From NCBI GenBank assembly GCA_002419585.1, contig DIGJ01000010.1, positions 62,001-126,000 on the forward strand: DNA of 64,000 nt. The letters are read 5' to 3'. The notes beneath the pieces were generated by a model. The model ran no database searches. It was not told where the DNA came from and was given only the letters and a program-made list of their open reading frames with translations. Each line of letters opens with the position of its first letter. The stretch's first letter is position 1. Below, in pieces: positions 16,933-25,608 of this stretch. Both the position numbers and the translations under genes were made by a program. This DNA is from Lachnoclostridium sp. UBA5725 (lineage in GTDB: Bacteria > Bacillota > Clostridia > Lachnospirales > Lachnospiraceae).

Positions 16933-18700
16933 AAGTATTCAAAAGATCCTTTTATTAATGGGTGTATCTATTTTTTTGACGGGATGTGTCACCGTTCCGG
17001 GAGAGATAGAGAAGGTCGAAAAAGTCACAGACACTGAGATAAAAACACAGACAGCCAATCCAACAAAAGAGGAAAGCATTGATTATACCCTTAAAGATAA
17101 CAAATTTTTATATGAAACGGATGATGACACCTCAGTTGTTACCATGTATTTGACGGTACGCCAGGGCAATAAAGAGGAAAATACGAATCATACGTGGGAA
17201 GAACTAAACGGGCATTCGGTTTACTATTATGATGAATTGGGAATAGAACGAGCCAAGACAGAAGCGATTCTTCAGGTAGGAGATGAAAATGGACCAAAGG
17301 AGGGAGAACTAGGATTTGGTGTAAGCATTCCAAATGCAATTGTTAATATTCGAGGTCAGACTTCTTCCAAAGCAGCTCAAAAATCGTATAAAATTGAAAT
17401 CAAAGACGGAAAGGGTAGCTTTCGGGACCAAAAAACGATTAATTTAAACAAGCACGTGTTTGATGGAACCAGATTTAAAAATAAACTTTGCTATGACTTA
17501 ATGGAAGAACTGCCTGAAATGATAGCACTTCGGACACAGTTTGTGCATCTTTATGTAAAAGATGAAACGGTAAACGGGAATGCTAAATTTGAAGATTATG
17601 GATTGTATACGCAGGTAGAACAGCCGAATAAACGATTTCTTAAAAATCATGGATTTGACCGGTATGGCCAACTCTATAAAATCAATTTTTTTGAATTTTA
17701 TCGTTATGAAGATGTGATTAAGTTAAAATCAAATGCTGATTATGATGAAGCTGCCTTTAATGAGCTTTTGGAGATCAAGGGGGATGATAATCACAGCAAA
17801 TTAATCTTGATGCTTGAGGATGTTAATGATTATAGTAAACCGATGGAAGAAGTATTTACGAAATGGTTTGATGAGGAGAACTTTTTCTCTTGGATGGCTT
17901 TTCATATTTTGGTAGGAAATATAGACACACAATCGAGAAATACATTGCTATACAGTCCTTCCAATATGGATAAGTGGTACTTTATGTCTTGGGATAATGA
18001 TGCCTCGTTTTCTCAGACGGAGAATAGACTGGCACATGATGAAGAAAGTTCAGGTTGGGAATATGGTGTTAGCAACTACTGGGGTAATATTTTGTTTCAA
18101 CGAGTTTTGAAGTCAAAGTCTTATCGAACGAAGCTTGATGACAAAATTCAGGAATACCGGATTATTATGACCAAGGAAAAGCTAGAGGAAATGATAACAG
18201 GTTATAATGACGTTGTCTGGAAGTATAGAAATCAGTTACCTGATATATTAAACCTCAAGCTAACAAATGAAGAATATTTAGAAACTTGTCAGACTATTCC
18301 AGAGGAAATTTCCCAAAACTATGAGCTTTACAAAAAGAGCCTTGATTCTCCAATGCCTTTTTATATTGGTGATCCAGAAAAAAAGAATGGCACTTTTTAT
18401 ATCAACTGGGACAATTCCTATGATTTTGATATGGAAGATGTAACCTATACGTTTGAGCTTGCAAAAGACTATACGTTTAATGATCCTTTGATAAAAAAAG
18501 GAGAGCTTGATTATCCAGAATGCAAGATTGGAGATCTGGAACCAGGACAGTATTTTGTTCGAGTAACCGCAAAGAATAAGTCAGGTTTTGAGCAAACTGC
18601 TTTTGACTATTATTCAAGTGATGCTGGACGTGTGTATGGAGTAAAATGCTTTTATGTATTAAAAGACGGTAGTATAGTAGGAGATAGCTATGACGAGTGA
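16922..18700 (+). CDS. CotH kinase family lipoprotein
   Basis: A 592-residue secreted protein with a lipoprotein signal (SIFLTGC, Cys near residue 22) and a CotH atypical-kinase domain (~residues 45-450). Recognised blocks are NIRGQTSSKAAQKSYKIEIK, GTRFKNKLCYDLM, GLYTQVEQPNKRFLK, LVGNIDTQSRNTLLYSP and the catalytic MSWDNDASF. CotH proteins phosphorylate spore coat or secreted proteins in Bacillus; many bacterial ones sit beside VTC genes. A C-terminal fibronectin-like region follows (~480-592). The ATG at 16922 is chosen because AGGAGG precedes it and it restores the signal peptide. It overlaps pelG by 11 bases and the VTC gene by 11 bases, so it is part of the pel transcript; its substrate may be Pel-associated protein or matrix (inference). 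Confidence 0.87.
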   Translation: MKNKSIQKILLLMGVSIFLTGCVTVPGEIEKVEKVTDTEIKTQTANPTKEESIDYTLKDNKFLYETDDDTSVVTMYLTVRQGNKEENTNHTWEELNGHSVYYYDELGIERAKTEAILQVGDENGPKEGELGFGVSIPNAIVNIRGQTSSKAAQKSYKIEIKDGKGSFRDQKTINLNKHVFDGTRFKNKLCYDLMEELPEMIALRTQFVHLYVKDETVNGNAKFEDYGLYTQVEQPNKRFLKNHGFDRYGQLYKINFFEFYRYEDVIKLKSNADYDEAAFNELLEIKGDDNHSKLILMLEDVNDYSKPMEEVFTKWFDEENFFSWMAFHILVGNIDTQSRNTLLYSPSNMDKWYFMSWDNDASFSQTENRLAHDEESSGWEYGVSNYWGNILFQRVLKSKSYRTKLDDKIQEYRIIMTKEKLEEMITGYNDVVWKYRNQLPDILNLKLTNEEYLETCQTIPEEISQNYELYKKSLDSPMPFYIGDPEKKNGTFYINWDNSYDFDMEDVTYTFELAKDYTFNDPLIKKGELDYPECKIGDLEPGQYFVRVTAKNKSGFEQTAFDYYSSDAGRVYGVKCFYVLKDGSIVGDSYDE

Positions 18701-19403
18701 GAACAAGCAAAGACCACTTTTTCGACACGAATTAAAATTCAATATTACACAAGCTCAGAAATTCGTGATTACCTCCAAAATAAAGGATGTTTTATCATCG
18801 GATCCAAATGCGAAGAATGGCGGATATATGATACGGAGCCTATATTTTGATGATAGGTGGAATCGCGCGTATGAGGAAAAGATGAGCGGAATTGCGATAA
18901 GAGAGAAATACCGCATTCGTATATATGATTATAAGGATAATGTGATAAAATTAGAGCGAAAAACCAAACAGGGTTCCTATATTTATAAGCAAGCGGCAAA
19001 TCTAACGAAAGACGAAGTCGAAATGATAATAAATGGAAAATATCGCTTTTTGGAAAAGAGAGAAGAAAATCTTTGTAAGGAATTTTATGTGGAATGTATG
19101 GTAAATGGCATGCGTCCAAAGGTAATCGTGGATTATGAAAGAGAGCCCTATATTTTGGATGCAGGAGAAGTAAGAATCACCTTTGACATGGATGTGCGGG
19201 CTGGTATGTTAAATTATGATATCTTTGATAAGAAGCTCCCTACGATTTCTTGCTTGCAGCCTGGTATGTTAGTGATGGAAGTAAAATATACGGAATTTTT
19301 ACCACAGATAATTCGGAATATTTTACCACCGGAGCAAAGTGAATATATGGCAATGTCAAAATATGTACTTTGTTATGATAAACGTTATGGTATCTTAATG
19401 TAA
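18690..19403 (+). CDS. VTC domain protein (polyphosphate polymerase-like)
   Basis: This 237-residue cytosolic protein is a VTC catalytic-tunnel domain, as in yeast Vtc4, which polymerises ATP gamma-phosphates into polyphosphate. The basic tunnel motifs are visible: RHELKF near residue 12, EKYRIRIYDY, KLERKTKQGS, PKVIVDYEREPY and VMEVKYTEFLP. All the conserved Arg/Lys and the Glu in the last motif are present, so catalysis is plausible. It overlaps the CotH gene and precedes a DUF4956 gene; CotH-VTC-DUF4956 is a recurrent trio in Firmicutes. Linking it to Pel is an inference from operon structure. Confidence 0.88.
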   Translation: MTSENKQRPLFRHELKFNITQAQKFVITSKIKDVLSSDPNAKNGGYMIRSLYFDDRWNRAYEEKMSGIAIREKYRIRIYDYKDNVIKLERKTKQGSYIYKQAANLTKDEVEMIINGKYRFLEKREENLCKEFYVECMVNGMRPKVIVDYEREPYILDAGEVRITFDMDVRAGMLNYDIFDKKLPTISCLQPGMLVMEVKYTEFLPQIIRNILPPEQSEYMAMSKYVLCYDKRYGILM

Positions 19404-19426
19404 AAACGCAGCGATAGGAGAATTCA

Positions 19427-20110
19427 ATGAGTGTAAATGATGTCATTAAAAAATCAATTTTAGAATCGGATATGTACAATCAGGCAATTAGCATGAGTAC
19501 GTTATTTACGATAGCAGTGGACTTGATTATTGCCTTGTTAATGGGGCTGGTAATCTATGCAGTGTATAAGAAGTTTTTCAGTGGAGTTATATTTAGTAGG
19601 TCGTATGCGATTACTTTAGTAGGAATGACCGTTCTTACTTGCATGGTTACGTTAGCAATTAGTACGAATATTATAATTTCACTTGGTATGGTAGGTGCAC
19701 TTTCCATTGTTCGTTACCGTACGGCAATCAAAGAACCACTGGATTTGCTTTATATGTTCTGGGCAATCACCACCGGTATAACCGTTGGAGCCAGTATGTA
19801 TATTTTAGCAGCTGCGGGTGCAGTAATTGTCATTTTTATGATTGCAATATTTGGGAGAAAGAATCACAAAAGTGATGTCTATATTCTAATTATTCATTAT
19901 ACAAATGACGAAATTGGAGACAATATTATCCGTGCTCTTGGAAAAGTAAAATATACCATAAAATCAAAAACGCTTCGAAAAGATGAATGTGAACTTACAA
20001 TCCAGGTGACTTGCAAGTCTGATAATATGATATTTACTGAAAAAATTCGTTCGCTTGAGTTTGTTACTGATTTGACGTTAGTTCAATATAATGGAGAATA
20101 TCATGGTTAA
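19427..20110 (+). CDS. DUF4956 membrane protein
   Basis: A 227-residue protein with four membrane helices (residues ~20-45, 52-78, 80-98, 108-140) and a small cytosolic alpha/beta domain (~150-225). The central SLGMVGALSIVRYRTAIKEP is characteristic of DUF4956. Its biochemical role is unknown. It is repeatedly found beside VTC and CotH genes, so it may channel polyphosphate or serve as membrane partner of the VTC protein (inference). It starts 23 bp after the VTC gene with ATAGGAG upstream, and its stop overlaps the start of the next gene. Confidence 0.85.
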   Translation: MSVNDVIKKSILESDMYNQAISMSTLFTIAVDLIIALLMGLVIYAVYKKFFSGVIFSRSYAITLVGMTVLTCMVTLAISTNIIISLGMVGALSIVRYRTAIKEPLDLLYMFWAITTGITVGASMYILAAAGAVIVIFMIAIFGRKNHKSDVYILIIHYTNDEIGDNIIRALGKVKYTIKSKTLRKDECELTIQVTCKSDNMIFTEKIRSLEFVTDLTLVQYNGEYHG

Positions 20111-21461
20111 CCAAGTAAAAAAAATGCTTGCAACATTGCTTATTTTAACAGTGACAACGGATGTTGGATTGATTGAGAACAATACGTATCGATATGAACA
20201 TACAAAGGAAGCTTTACATAATCCTATGATGGGTTTTTCGCCCGATGCGGATGACAAAGAAGCAGTCGGTGAGAATACATTGGTTTATGTGGATGTGACG
20301 TTTCGGGAACTTGAACCACAAGAAGGTATGTATGATTTTGATGCGATCATTCGGGATAATAATCTAGAGGAATGGAAAGCGAAACGAAAGAAAGTAGTCT
20401 TTCGTTTTCTTTGTGATGATCCAGGAGACGAAGAACACATGGATATACCAGACTGGCTTTATGAGAAGACCAAAGATGGTACGTTCTATGATATGGATTA
20501 TGGCAAAGGATATTCTCCAGATTATGAAAATAAAACATTTATCAAAGAGCACGAAAAAGCAATTCATGCGCTTGGCAACAAATTTGGGCAGGATAACTTC
20601 TTTTGTTATATTGAGCTTGGAAGCCTTGGGCATTGGGGAGAATGGCATGTTAAGTACGATGAGGGAATTGAACGCTTTCCAAGTGAAAAGATTGCGCTTT
20701 TGTACATCAAACCTTATATCGATGCGTTTCCAAAGGCAAGGCTATTAATGCGAAGACCTTTTAAAGCAGTTACTACTTATAAAATGGGCGTATATAATGA
20801 TATGACAGGTGCGGTGGAGGATACGAATGAATGGATTTCATGGATTAAAAAAGGTGGAAAGTATACAGATCCTAAGAAACCATATCTTCTAAAAGCATAC
20901 CCTGATATATGGGATGAAAGCCCAGTGGGGGGTGAATTTACCAGTAGTATCAGCATGAGAAATATGCTCACAACAAATCTTGACCGCACGCTTCGATTAA
21001 TTAAAAAATCGCATATGACATTTATTGGTCCAAAGTGTCTGGAAGCAGATAAAGAAGCTATTCAATATCCGCAAGCTTACAACGACATTTTGAAATCAAT
21101 CGGATACCAATATGCAGTTAGTAAGTGTACGACAAAATATAACAAGATGGAGGGTACACTTTCACTTACACTCACTTTTGAAAATACGGGAGTAGCACCG
21201 ATGTATTTCTCGTGGAAAGCCTTTGCTTATCTTTATAGCGAAGATGGAACTATAATTAAAAAGCAGGCTTTCGATCTTGATCTTACAAAGATTACGCAGA
21301 ACAAAACACAGACCGTAACGACTAAATTTGAAGATACTGCATTAATGGAAACACTGTTAACCGTTGGCGTAGGTATTGAAAATCCGGAAACCAATACGGC
21401 TGAAGTATATCTTAATATGGAGGCAGAAAGAGAAGGCTGTATTTACAAACTCTATGAATAA
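20103..21461 (+). CDS. DUF4832/DUF4874 glycosidase-like secreted protein
   Basis: A 452-residue protein with a short hydrophobic N-terminus (LATLLILTVTTDVGL, a probable signal or anchor). Residues ~30-330 form a TIM-barrel-like domain of the DUF4874/DUF4832 type: NPMMGFSPD, VYVDVTFRELEPQEGMYDFD, a GHWGEWHV block with an acidic residue in a glycosidase-like position, and RRPF. The C-terminus (~340-450) is a beta-sandwich (DUF4832). Such pairs resemble beta-galactosidase/hydrolase barrels, but no activity is proven. As the last gene of the pel operon it is a candidate for the missing PelA hydrolase function. The ATG at 20103 is preferred to one at 20091 because GGAG lies just upstream. Confidence 0.8.
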   Translation: MVNQVKKMLATLLILTVTTDVGLIENNTYRYEHTKEALHNPMMGFSPDADDKEAVGENTLVYVDVTFRELEPQEGMYDFDAIIRDNNLEEWKAKRKKVVFRFLCDDPGDEEHMDIPDWLYEKTKDGTFYDMDYGKGYSPDYENKTFIKEHEKAIHALGNKFGQDNFFCYIELGSLGHWGEWHVKYDEGIERFPSEKIALLYIKPYIDAFPKARLLMRRPFKAVTTYKMGVYNDMTGAVEDTNEWISWIKKGGKYTDPKKPYLLKAYPDIWDESPVGGEFTSSISMRNMLTTNLDRTLRLIKKSHMTFIGPKCLEADKEAIQYPQAYNDILKSIGYQYAVSKCTTKYNKMEGTLSLTLTFENTGVAPMYFSWKAFAYLYSEDGTIIKKQAFDLDLTKITQNKTQTVTTKFEDTALMETLLTVGVGIENPETNTAEVYLNMEAEREGCIYKLYE

Positions 21462-21491
21462 CATATTCAAAATCATAACCAGTATAAAATG

Positions 21492-21540
21492 AAAAGGTTG
21501 TTACAACAAGGAATCAATCCTACGTTGTAACAACCTTTTT
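21492..21540 (+). terminator. terminator at the end of the pel operon
   Basis: AAAAGGTTGTTACAAC (21492-21507) pairs with GTTGTAACAACCTTTTT (21524-21540). The A and T runs on both sides make it usable from both strands, including for the convergent gene ending at 21568. Confidence 0.9.
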
Positions 21541-21567
21541 ATGAAAGTAGAAACCGACCAAATTCGA

Positions 21568-22167
21568 TTAGGCTTCTTTTTCAATGTTAGATTTATTGAG
21601 TAAAGTTTTTGCAAAGTTCTTTGGTTTAAAATCATAAGGAAGTGCCAGAATCACAAAGTATAGAAGTAAGCAAGTACCAACTTTATCTAATATATTGTTG
21701 AATACTTTAGGAATGAAAGAGGCAGTGAATATACTCGCGCCGCTTTGTTTCAACCAAAGTACTGCAATGTCGGATACAGTTCCTGTAAGTCCGCCATAGA
21801 CAGCAATTCCAATTGGAGTACCAATTAATGGAGCTACAACACTAAGTAAAAGTCCGACTAATAAAGCGTTAATAAAATTGAATTTTACTTTCTTGAAGAT
21901 AAAACCAACAACAAGACCGATTACAATGCTAACTAGCATAAATGGCATGCCAGCGATATTACTTATGATACTAGTTAAAAAGTTAGTAGCTCCGCCGACG
22001 GTTGCACCGTACAATGGGCCAAAATAGATTGCAATAAATACGGTGCCAATCGTGTCTAAATAAAGAGGCAGTTTGAGAGTACTTGTGATAATTCCAAGTA
22101 CAATATTAAGTGCAATAGCCAGACCACAAAGCATTAATTTGTTTGTTTGCGAAATTTCTTTGTTCAT
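21568..22167 (-). CDS. ECF transporter S component (CD3073-like)
   Basis: A 199-residue integral membrane protein with about five to six helices, typical of ECF substrate-capture proteins: an N-terminal LCGLAIALNIVLG, the internal YFGPLYGATVGGATNFLTSI and LVVGFIFKK. Such S components bind a vitamin-like compound and dock onto a shared EcfT-EcfA module, absent here, so it uses the common module encoded elsewhere. The ATG at 22167 is preceded by GGAGGG; a longer in-frame start has no ribosome site. It is divergent from a TudS-related desulfidase gene. From memory, the two families co-occur in Clostridia (named after C. difficile CD3073 and CD3072), suggesting uptake of a sulfur-bearing substrate. 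Confidence 0.82.
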   Translation of the reverse strand: MNKEISQTNKLMLCGLAIALNIVLGIITSTLKLPLYLDTIGTVFIAIYFGPLYGATVGGATNFLTSIISNIAGMPFMLVSIVIGLVVGFIFKKVKFNFINALLVGLLLSVVAPLIGTPIGIAVYGGLTGTVSDIAVLWLKQSGASIFTASFIPKVFNNILDKVGTCLLLYFVILALPYDFKPKNFAKTLLNKSNIEKEA

Positions 22168-22363
22168 ATATTTACCCTCCAAGTATAGTATGATATAGTT
22201 ATATATACCTTTACCCAAAGTATAGCATCTTATAAGATTGACGAAAAATTAAGTGTTTCAATAGATAAGCTTTATTTATAGAAAAATACTATAAGATTTT
22301 GCTGCATTCATAATATAAAATAATAAGCAAGAACAAATAACAATGGAAGAGGAGATTGATTCA

Positions 22364-22915
22364 TTGGAAGAAATGAAGAGAAAAATACTTGTGGTAAGTC
22401 ATTGCTTTTTTAATGATGGAACGAAATTGAAATATGAGAATATAGAAGATGCAAAGAAAGAGAGAGAACAAAAACGTGATTTTTTAAGAAAAATGATAGA
22501 TGAAGGAGTTGAACTGATACAACTTCCCTGCCCCGAGTTTCTGCTTTACGGTGCTAATCGCTGGGGGCATGCAGCTTCACAGTTTGATACTCCATTCTAT
22601 AAAGAAGCATCAAAGAAATTGCTTGAACCAATCCTACTTCAACTAAGAGAATATCAAAAAAATGGAGATCGCTTTGAGCTGTTAGGTGTTGTTGGAATCG
22701 ATGGAAGTCCAAGCTGTGGAATCCAGTTCACCTATGATGGCAACTGGGGAGGCGAATTTGCGGGAAATCCCAATCTAGAACAAACATTAGAATCCATCGA
22801 ACGAATAGAAAAGCCGGGTGTTTTTATGGAAGTGTTTATGAATGAACTTAAAAATGCAAACGTAAAGATCGATTTTCATACAATGGGAAGTATTTATGAA
22901 ACAATGGGAGGATGA
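22364..22915 (+). CDS. TudS-related putative desulfidase (DUF523-like, CD3072-like)
   Basis: A 183-residue cytosolic protein with the DUF523/TudS pattern: VSHCFFNDGTK, LPCPEFLLYG and GIDGSPSCGIQFT provide three cysteines suited to bind a [4Fe-4S] cluster that would accept sulfur from a thiolated substrate, as TudS does with 2-thiouracil. The sequence is longer than minimal TudS and carries a specific NRWGHAASQFDTPFY insertion. The start is uncertain: an AGAGGAG site fits the TTG at 22364 best; ATG codons at 22343 and 22373 are in frame. Its divergent neighbour is an ECF S component, so the substrate may be an imported thio-compound (inference). Confidence 0.8.
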   Translation: MEEMKRKILVVSHCFFNDGTKLKYENIEDAKKEREQKRDFLRKMIDEGVELIQLPCPEFLLYGANRWGHAASQFDTPFYKEASKKLLEPILLQLREYQKNGDRFELLGVVGIDGSPSCGIQFTYDGNWGGEFAGNPNLEQTLESIERIEKPGVFMEVFMNELKNANVKIDFHTMGSIYETMGG

Positions 22916-22918
22916 AAA

Positions 22919-23068
22919 GGGATGTTGCATATATGATGTTTAGATTCAAGTTGCATCCAAACGCATAAATCACCTGCTCTCTGACCCAATTTATACGATT
23001 ATTTTAGTAAGACATAATGAAGCACAAGTGCCTAATCACTTGTGCTTCATTTCTAATGGTTGCAAGCA
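22919..23068. repeat. family II structured repeat, copy 2
   Basis: The core TTTATACGATTATTTTA then GTAAGACATAATGAA matches the copy at 6.1 kb almost exactly, and the apical stem is ATGAAGCACAAGTG/CACTTGTGCTTCAT. Relative to copy 1 the stem bases AATC/GATT are replaced by GCAC/GTGC, so pairing is kept. Outer arms GGATGTTGCA (22919 on) and TGCAAGCATCC (to 23068) can also pair loosely. It lies between the convergent desulfidase and Crp/Fnr genes. Confidence 0.75.
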
Positions 23069-23077
23069 TCCTTTTAT

Positions 23078-23773
23078 TCAGTTGGAAGTTAAACACTCTT
23101 TCAACAACTCCAGCGATATAATTTTAAAGGAATTTTGGTAATAATCCAGGATGCCTTCGTCTTTCATTCTGGCAAGTTCGCGGCACATAGAAGGGCGTGA
23201 GACATTTAAATATTCCGCTAATTCATTTCGGTTTGGAATAACCTGAAAGGTCAGACTATTTTGTTTTTTTGATTCATTGAGTAGATAGGTTGCAAGTTTT
23301 TCGCGCATACCTTTTAGCATAAGAAGTTCTATTTTTTGATTCAGTACATCGTTTTTTTCTCCAAGCAGCAGCATCATATTTTTAATCAGCTGTAGATGAA
23401 ATGCACATGAATTGCTGCAGGTTTTAATAATCCGCTCATATGGCACAAATAATATTTTAGAATCCTCTTTAACCCTTACAGTAACGGAGGATATTCTTTT
23501 TTTTGTACAGACAATGCCCTCTCCAAAAATATTGGAAGGACCTAAGAAATCTAAAATGTGTCGCGAACCAGCAAGGTTTTCTTTGATTATTTCGACCGAA
23601 CCAGTAAGAACGATTCCTACATAATTGATTTCGCTGCCACTAAAGAAAATATACTCATTACTTTGATAACTTTTAACATATGAGTTGATACACGATAACA
23701 ATCCCTGATATTCATTTTCTTTTATATTAATAAATAAAGGACAATTCATTAAGGCAGGATAGATTTGATCCAT
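23078..23773 (-). CDS. Crp/Fnr family transcriptional regulator (HcpR-like)
   Basis: This 231-residue regulator has an N-terminal cyclic-nucleotide-binding-like domain (~15-130, with GSVEIIKE and GPSNIFGEG), a long dimer helix and a C-terminal winged helix with NRNELAEYLNVSRPSMCREL. It lacks the N-terminal Cys cluster of FNR, so it does not sense oxygen through [4Fe-4S]; HcpR-type members sense NO through heme. It is divergent from hcp, the usual target of HcpR. The shared region contains a clear 18-bp palindrome (23808-23825), repeated at 26.7 kb, which I propose as its binding site. No close match to the cAMP-binding arginine motif is apparent, so cAMP is an unlikely ligand. Confidence 0.82.
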   Translation of the reverse strand: MDQIYPALMNCPLFINIKENEYQGLLSCINSYVKSYQSNEYIFFSGSEINYVGIVLTGSVEIIKENLAGSRHILDFLGPSNIFGEGIVCTKKRISSVTVRVKEDSKILFVPYERIIKTCSNSCAFHLQLIKNMMLLLGEKNDVLNQKIELLMLKGMREKLATYLLNESKKQNSLTFQVIPNRNELAEYLNVSRPSMCRELARMKDEGILDYYQNSFKIISLELLKECLTSN

Positions 23774-23807
23774 AAAGATACCTACTTTCTATTTTAAATA
23801 TTATTAT

Positions 23808-23825
23808 TTGTTGCTATGGCTACAA
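23808..23825. promoter_or_regulatory. predicted Crp/Fnr-family operator at the hcp promoter
   Basis: TTGTTGCTATGGCTACAA is an 18-bp inverted repeat. Its centre (23816.5) is 29.5 bp before the hcp -10 box TATAAT (23846-23851), which puts it near -40.5 from the predicted start. No -35 box is present, which is the geometry of class II activation by Crp/Fnr proteins. The same motif recurs at 26718-26735. Confidence 0.75.
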
Positions 23826-23934
23826 TTTATTGCCTCTCATTATATTATAATCATCTCATAAAGGCAAGAGCAACAGCGAATAAGATTTGCCAAAATAAAA
23901 TAAATCATTCATGAAAAGAAAGTAGAGGTATCTT

Positions 23935-25572
23935 ATGGAAAACAAAATGTTTTGTTATCAGTGTCAGGAAACAGCAGGATGCAAAGGCTGTACCGTCTCT
24001 GGAGTATGTGGAAAGACACCGGAATTAGCAAACGTACAGGATTTATTAATTTATGTAACAAAAGGATTAAGTGAAGTAACTACAACACTTCGTAAACAAA
24101 ATGTAGAAGTTTCAAGTGAAGTAAACCATCTTGTAGTAATGAACCTTTTTACAACCATTACAAATGCAAACTTTGACAATGAAGTATTTTATCAAAGAAT
24201 TATAGATACGCTTATGATAAAAGAAAGTTTACTTGCAAACGTATCGGATCGAAGCAATTTACATGAAGCGGCTTTGTGGAGTGCTACTACAAAAGAAGCG
24301 TTGGATGCGAAAGCATCATTCGTTGGAGTTCTTGCTACTGAAAATGAAGATGTTAGAAGTCTTAGAGAATTAATCCTATATGGAGTAAAAGGTTTAGCTG
24401 CATATGTAAAGCATGCAAATGAATTAAATTATGACAGTGAAGACATCAATGCATTTATTCAAAAGGCATTGGCTGCGACTTTGGATGATTCCTTAAGCTC
24501 AAATGATTTGGTTGCCCTTACCTTAGAAGCAGGTAAATATGGAGTGGATGGTATGGCACTTCTTGATACAGCTAATACATCAACATATGGTAATCCAGAA
24601 ATTACAAAGGTTAACATTGGCGTTGGAACAAACCCTGGTATTTTGATTTCTGGCCATGATTTAAGAGATTTAGAGCAGCTTCTCGAACAGACCCAGGGAA
24701 CAGGGGTTGATGTTTATACACATTCCGAGATGTTACCAGCGCACTATTATCCAGAATTCAAAAAATACAGCAACTTTGTAGGTAACTATGGTAATGCATG
24801 GTGGAAACAAAAAGAAGAATTTGAAAGCTTCAATGGACCAATCCTTATGACAACAAACTGTATTGTACCTCCAAAGGATTCATACAAAGCAAGAGTCTTT
24901 ACAACTGGAATGGCAGGATTTGCAGGATGTTCACACATTGAAAAAGATGAAAATGGGAAGAAAGATTTTACTGCTATCATTGAAATGGCGAAAAAATGTC
25001 CTGCTCCAACTCAGATTGAAGAAGGAGAAATCGTTGGTGGATTTGCACACAATCAGGTACTTGCACTTGCAGATCAGGTTGTGGAAGCGGTAAAATCTGG
25101 AGCTATTAAGAAATTCTTTGTAATGGCAGGCTGTGACGGACGTCAAAAATCAAGAGAATACTATACTGATTTTGCAAAAGCGCTTCCAAAAGATACCGTA
25201 ATTATGACAGCAGGTTGTGCAAAATACAAATATAATAAGTTAAATCTTGGCGATATCAATGGAATCCCAAGAGTACTTGACGCAGGACAGTGTAATGATT
25301 CGTATTCTTTAGCAGTAATCGCGCTTAAGTTAAAAGAAGTATTTGGATTGGAAGATATTAATGAATTACCAATTGCTTTTAATATTGCATGGTATGAGCA
25401 AAAAGCGGTTATCGTTCTTTTAGCTTTATTACACTTAGGGGTAAAGAATATTCACTTAGGACCAACATTACCAGCTTTCCTTTCACCAAACGTTGCCAAC
25501 GTTTTAGTTGAGAACTTTGGAATTGCAGGAATTGGTACGGTAGAGGATGACATCAAATTATTTTTAGAATAA
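23935..25572 (+). CDS. hcp: hydroxylamine reductase / hybrid cluster protein
   Basis: A 545-residue Hcp that reduces hydroxylamine and, physiologically, NO or S-nitrosothiol chemistry under anaerobic nitrosative stress. The N-terminal Cys7-x2-Cys10-x8-Cys19-x5-Cys25 pattern ligates the [4Fe-4S] cluster in the spacing seen in strict anaerobes. Hybrid-cluster ligands are found in GHDLRDLEQL, NCIVPP, AGCDGR, TAGCAKYKYN and DAGQCND. It is monocistronic, controlled by the palindrome at 23808, and divergent from the Crp/Fnr gene. No hcr reductase gene is beside it, so electrons must come from another donor. The downstream 850 bp is non-coding repeat DNA. Confidence 0.95.
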   Translation: MENKMFCYQCQETAGCKGCTVSGVCGKTPELANVQDLLIYVTKGLSEVTTTLRKQNVEVSSEVNHLVVMNLFTTITNANFDNEVFYQRIIDTLMIKESLLANVSDRSNLHEAALWSATTKEALDAKASFVGVLATENEDVRSLRELILYGVKGLAAYVKHANELNYDSEDINAFIQKALAATLDDSLSSNDLVALTLEAGKYGVDGMALLDTANTSTYGNPEITKVNIGVGTNPGILISGHDLRDLEQLLEQTQGTGVDVYTHSEMLPAHYYPEFKKYSNFVGNYGNAWWKQKEEFESFNGPILMTTNCIVPPKDSYKARVFTTGMAGFAGCSHIEKDENGKKDFTAIIEMAKKCPAPTQIEEGEIVGGFAHNQVLALADQVVEAVKSGAIKKFFVMAGCDGRQKSREYYTDFAKALPKDTVIMTAGCAKYKYNKLNLGDINGIPRVLDAGQCNDSYSLAVIALKLKEVFGLEDINELPIAFNIAWYEQKAVIVLLALLHLGVKNIHLGPTLPAFLSPNVANVLVENFGIAGIGTVEDDIKLFLE

Positions 25573-25608
25573 GCTACCCTCGCTTAAAATCAAGAAATGG
25601 GGATGTCC

